From assembly GCF_000685035.1 (NCBI RefSeq), contig NZ_BAYB01000032.1, positions 1 to 64,000 on the forward strand: a stretch of 64,000 bases of DNA, given 5' to 3'. This stretch comes from Paraburkholderia ferrariae NBRC 106233. GTDB taxonomy: Bacteria; Pseudomonadota; Gammaproteobacteria; Burkholderiales; Burkholderiaceae. Position 1 is the first letter of the stretch. Every line of letters starts with the position of its first letter. The translations under genes were made by a program, and so were the position numbers. This document shows, piece after piece, positions 61,463 through 64,000 of this stretch. The notes under the pieces are model-generated. The model was not told where the DNA came from. It searched no databases and worked only from the letters and a program-made list of their open reading frames with translations.

Positions 61463-62824
61463 TCAGGTCCCGGCGTTGACCGGTTCCGCGGCCTTCGCCG
61501 CTTCCGCCATGCGCGCATAGCGGCTCGATGGCCGCGGCAGGCCGTAGTGCTCGCGCAGCGTGGCCCCTTCGTAGTCGCGCCGGAAAATGCCCTTGCGTTG
61601 CAGCAGTGGCACAACGTGATCGACGAAGTCCGCGAGGCCCGACGGGAACACATCGGCATTGAGATTGAAGCCGTCGGCGGCGCGCGTATCGAACCAGCGC
61701 GCGATGTCTTCCGCGACGGTCTCGGGCGTGCCGACCACCATCCGGTGCGCGCCGGGATTGCGATCGAGCAGATCGCGCACGGTCAGGTTCTCGCTCCGGG
61801 CGAGCAACACGGTGGCGCGGATGAAGCCGCGCGACACGTCGGTGCGGGTGCCCGCGTCGATGCGCGCATAAGGCAGCGGCCCATCGAGTTGCAGATCCGC
61901 CGCGTCGAGACCGAGCGCACGCGCGAACTTGTTGAGTTCGGAACTGCGATCGAGCAGTGCATCCATCTCTGCCTTGCGCGCACGGGCCTCGGCGAGCGTG
62001 CCGCCGATCACCGGGTACAGACCCGGCAGCACCAGCAGATGGTCGGGGTCGCGGCCATGCAAGGCCGCGCGGGCCTTGATGTCGCGATAGAACGCCTGCG
62101 CGCCATCGAGCGTGGTCTGCGCGGTGAACACCGCATCCGCGTGACGCGCGGCGAGCGCAACGCCTGCCTCGGAACCGCCCGCCTGCACCAGCACGGGCCG
62201 CCCCTGCGGGCTACGCGGAAGATTGAGCGGTCCCTCCACCTGGAAGTGCTCGCCGCGATGCGCGATCGCGTGCACGCGTGCCGGGTCCGCGTAGCGGCCG
62301 GTTGCCCGGTCGGCGATCAGCGCGTCGTCTTCCCAGCTGTCCCACAGCCTGACCACCACCTCGACGAATTCCTCCGCGCGTGCATAGCGGGCGTCCTTGT
62401 CGAGCGGCTCTCCGATGCTGAAATTCGCGGCCGCATCCGGGTCATAGGTCGTCACCGCATTCCATGCGACGCGGCCGGCGCTCAGATGGTCCACCGAGGC
62501 GAAGCGGCGTGCCAGATTGAACGGATCGTTGAAGGTAGTCGATGCCGTACCAACCAGTCCGACGTGCTGCGTCACACCCGCGAGCGCGGTCAGCAGCACG
62601 GTCGGTTCGAGCGATTGTGCCGGCCCGTGCGCATGGCCGCGCAGCGCGAGCGCGTCGGACAGGAACACGGCATCCAGCTTGCCGCGCTCCGCGATTCGCG
62701 CGATCTCCGTGAAGAAGCCGAGGTCGACGATCGACTTCGGATTGGCGAGCGTCCGCCATCCGGCGGGATGACGGCCGGTTCCCGTGACATTGGTATTCAG
62801 GTGGAGTCTGCGTGGCGCAGTCAT
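61463..62824 (-). CDS. LLM-class flavin-dependent monooxygenase (NtaA/SnaA/DszA family)
   Basis: A 453-residue FMNH2-dependent monooxygenase of the NtaA/SnaA/DszA (bacterial luciferase-like) family. Motifs include the N-terminal LHLNTNVTGTGRHPAGWRT, then DAVFLSDALALRG and the barrel region SAGRVAWNAVTTYDPDAA, and GRPVLVQAGGSEAGVALAAR. Members release sulfite from alkylsulfonates or cleave C-S or C-N bonds. The ATG at 62824 is used. It is placed between the partial rhodanese gene (37 bp upstream) and the transporter. A separate flavin reductase is not present in the window, so reduced flavin must come from elsewhere or outside it. Confidence 0.9.
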   Translation of the reverse strand: MTAPRRLHLNTNVTGTGRHPAGWRTLANPKSIVDLGFFTEIARIAERGKLDAVFLSDALALRGHAHGPAQSLEPTVLLTALAGVTQHVGLVGTASTTFNDPFNLARRFASVDHLSAGRVAWNAVTTYDPDAAANFSIGEPLDKDARYARAEEFVEVVVRLWDSWEDDALIADRATGRYADPARVHAIAHRGEHFQVEGPLNLPRSPQGRPVLVQAGGSEAGVALAARHADAVFTAQTTLDGAQAFYRDIKARAALHGRDPDHLLVLPGLYPVIGGTLAEARARKAEMDALLDRSSELNKFARALGLDAADLQLDGPLPYARIDAGTRTDVSRGFIRATVLLARSENLTVRDLLDRNPGAHRMVVGTPETVAEDIARWFDTRAADGFNLNADVFPSGLADFVDHVVPLLQRKGIFRRDYEGATLREHYGLPRPSSRYARMAEAAKAAEPVNAGT

Positions 62825-62861
62825 GGTCGCGTTCCTGTGCAGGTGAACCAGCGCGTGCCGT

Positions 62862-64000
62862 TCATGCCGTACCGCGCAGCGTCGCGAGGCGCGCCTCGCT
62901 GCGTGCATGGGTCGGGGTGCCGAAATCGATCACGTCGATCGACGCGATCCGGTCGCGCTCGACCTGTTCGACGAGTTGCAGCTCCCACGCAAGATAGCCC
63001 CGCATCTGCTTCGCGGATTCTTCGGGTGCGTAGTGATAGGGGCTGTACCAGGCGTCGTCGTCGCCGGTCAGATTCCCTTCGTCGCCGGTGGCATGCGGAA
63101 GTCCGAGCGCGAGCCAGCGCTGCGTGCCGCCGAGCAGCGCCACGACCCCGTCGCGACGGTTGCGCAGTTCGGCCGCGAGCAGCCCCGCAAGCACACCGTC
63201 GCCCGACGTGATGACGAGTTGACGCGACCGGTCGTCGATCCGCTCCAGCACGGATTCGAGCGCGCTTGCCGCCACGAAGCGTGCGCCCGCGATGTGCGCG
63301 CGACGAAACGCGAGACTGCTGTCCACGTCGACGACCTGCGCGGTGCCGGCCTCCAGCGCCTCTGCAACGCGGTCTGACTCGATCCATCGGGCGCGGCCCG
63401 GTGCGCGGAAAATCACGGGCGCTTCTGGTCCGCTTTCGAGTTCGACCGCCGCGTCATCGCCGGTCAGCACGAACACCTGCAGATAGCCGAGTTGCACGAG
63501 CCACGATGCCGTCATGCGCGCCCGCACGCCGTCGTCATCTGCGAGCACGACGCGCGAATGCAGCGTGCCCACGTATTCGTCGGTCGCCTGCACGAGCTGT
63601 CCGCCGGGTGCCGACCGCCAGCCGGTACGATGACCCGCTTCGTATTCCAGCGGACTGCGCACGTCGAAGCGGTAAAGGGTCTGCGTCCCGGCTTCGCGTT
63701 CGAAGCCAGCGAGCGTTGCATGATCGATCTCGATCACGCCGGCCCGCTTTGCAGCGCGTTGTGCAAGGGCACGTGCATCGGCGAGCGTCGCGTCGTCCGG
63801 ACGCGGCGCCGTGCGGATCTGGCCGCGTTCGAGTTCGAGCCCTTCCAGCAGCCACGACATCGACCCACCCGTCAACGCCGCCACCGGATTGGGGATGCCG
63901 GCATTCACGAGCGACTGCGCGCCGAGAATGCTGCGCGTGCGGCCCGCGCAGTTCACCACGATCAGCGTGTCGGGCGACGGCGCCGCGGCAAGGGCACGGT
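62862..64000 (-). CDS. Partial multi-domain rhodanese-like protein (paralogue; runs off the right edge)
   Basis: The frame is open to the window end and covers about 379 residues of the C-terminal part. The first visible domain carries the same active-site loop NCAGRTRSILGAQ as the protein at 57076, followed by two more rhodanese-like domains and the tail YLAWELQLVEQVERD. The N-terminus and start are outside the window. It is upstream of the flavin monooxygenase in the same operon. Both termini of the operon thus encode related multi-rhodanese proteins. Confidence 0.85.
   Translation of the reverse strand, partial: RALAAAPSPDTLIVVNCAGRTRSILGAQSLVNAGIPNPVAALTGGSMSWLLEGLELERGQIRTAPRPDDATLADARALAQRAAKRAGVIEIDHATLAGFEREAGTQTLYRFDVRSPLEYEAGHRTGWRSAPGGQLVQATDEYVGTLHSRVVLADDDGVRARMTASWLVQLGYLQVFVLTGDDAAVELESGPEAPVIFRAPGRARWIESDRVAEALEAGTAQVVDVDSSLAFRRAHIAGARFVAASALESVLERIDDRSRQLVITSGDGVLAGLLAAELRNRRDGVVALLGGTQRWLALGLPHATGDEGNLTGDDDAWYSPYHYAPEESAKQMRGYLAWELQLVEQVERDRIASIDVIDFGTPTHARSEARLATLRGTA

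Noticed and set aside
1..64000. CRISPR arrays, tRNA or rRNA genes, insertion sequences, prophage or integrase genes
   Set aside because: No regularly spaced repeats, cloverleaf-like sequence or transposase/integrase motif was recognised on either strand. Weak or short items could still be missed by eye.

Overview
The window is about 64 kb of high-GC, gene-dense DNA from a Gram-negative aerobe, most likely a Burkholderiales bacterium close to Paraburkholderia, Caballeronia or Burkholderia. That assignment is inferred from gene content and protein character: a general porin of the Burkholderia type, a HiPIP, seven LysR or AraC regulators beside small catabolic clusters, a zwf plus polyphosphate-glucokinase-like pair, and an IscS ending in the standard betaproteobacterial C-terminus. 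No rRNA, tRNA, CRISPR array or intact transposase gene was found.

Layout. 0-8.6 kb: an amine/guanidino-compound catabolic island. A LysR regulator, an FAD amine oxidase-like protein, a YtcJ-type amidohydrolase and a cupin lie on the minus strand; a guanidinobutyrase-type ureohydrolase, an aldehyde dehydrogenase and a LuxR regulator lie divergently on the plus strand. 8.7-13.9 kb: a minus-strand operon with a two-component flavin monooxygenase (HpaC/HpaB type), a cupin, an amidase, a DUF2848 protein and an NTF2-like protein. 14-20.6 kb: a solo IscS, MarR, an Rrf2/NAD(P)H dehydrogenase-like pair sharing an operator motif, and several decayed genes. 20.7-23.8 kb: LysR, the RNA helicase DbpA and a Tat-exported HiPIP. 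23.8-30.9 kb: a sulfur-themed region with a LysR-TusA-DsrE-(TusA::MetE fusion) operon, divergent from an arylsulfotransferase-like protein, a nucleobase-type permease and a porin.

31-45 kb: LysR with an MdtD-type exporter, a three-gene DUF2760/Hsp70/Hsp70 operon, two GNAT acetyltransferases divergent from a MocR regulator, a PRC-barrel protein, a SET-domain protein, and AraC with a quinone oxidoreductase. 46-57 kb: alanine racemase, an antibiotic-biosynthesis-monooxygenase-like protein, a frameshifted HisRS-like catalytic core behind a terminator, AraC with two short-chain dehydrogenases, zwf plus a ROK polyphosphate-glucokinase-like gene, TetR/DinB, then a zone of gene remnants. 57-64 kb: a minus-strand organosulfur operon (multi-domain rhodanese, flavin monooxygenase, sulfonate-type ABC transporter, second multi-domain rhodanese) whose 5' end leaves the window.

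The most unusual items are the TusA-DsrE-TusA::MetE cluster, the paired Hsp70/DUF2760 operon, the organosulfur operon flanked by two multi-rhodanese proteins, and the HisRS-like core with a +1 frame discontinuity at a His codon followed by UGA. All functional statements rest on motif reading alone; no database search was run.
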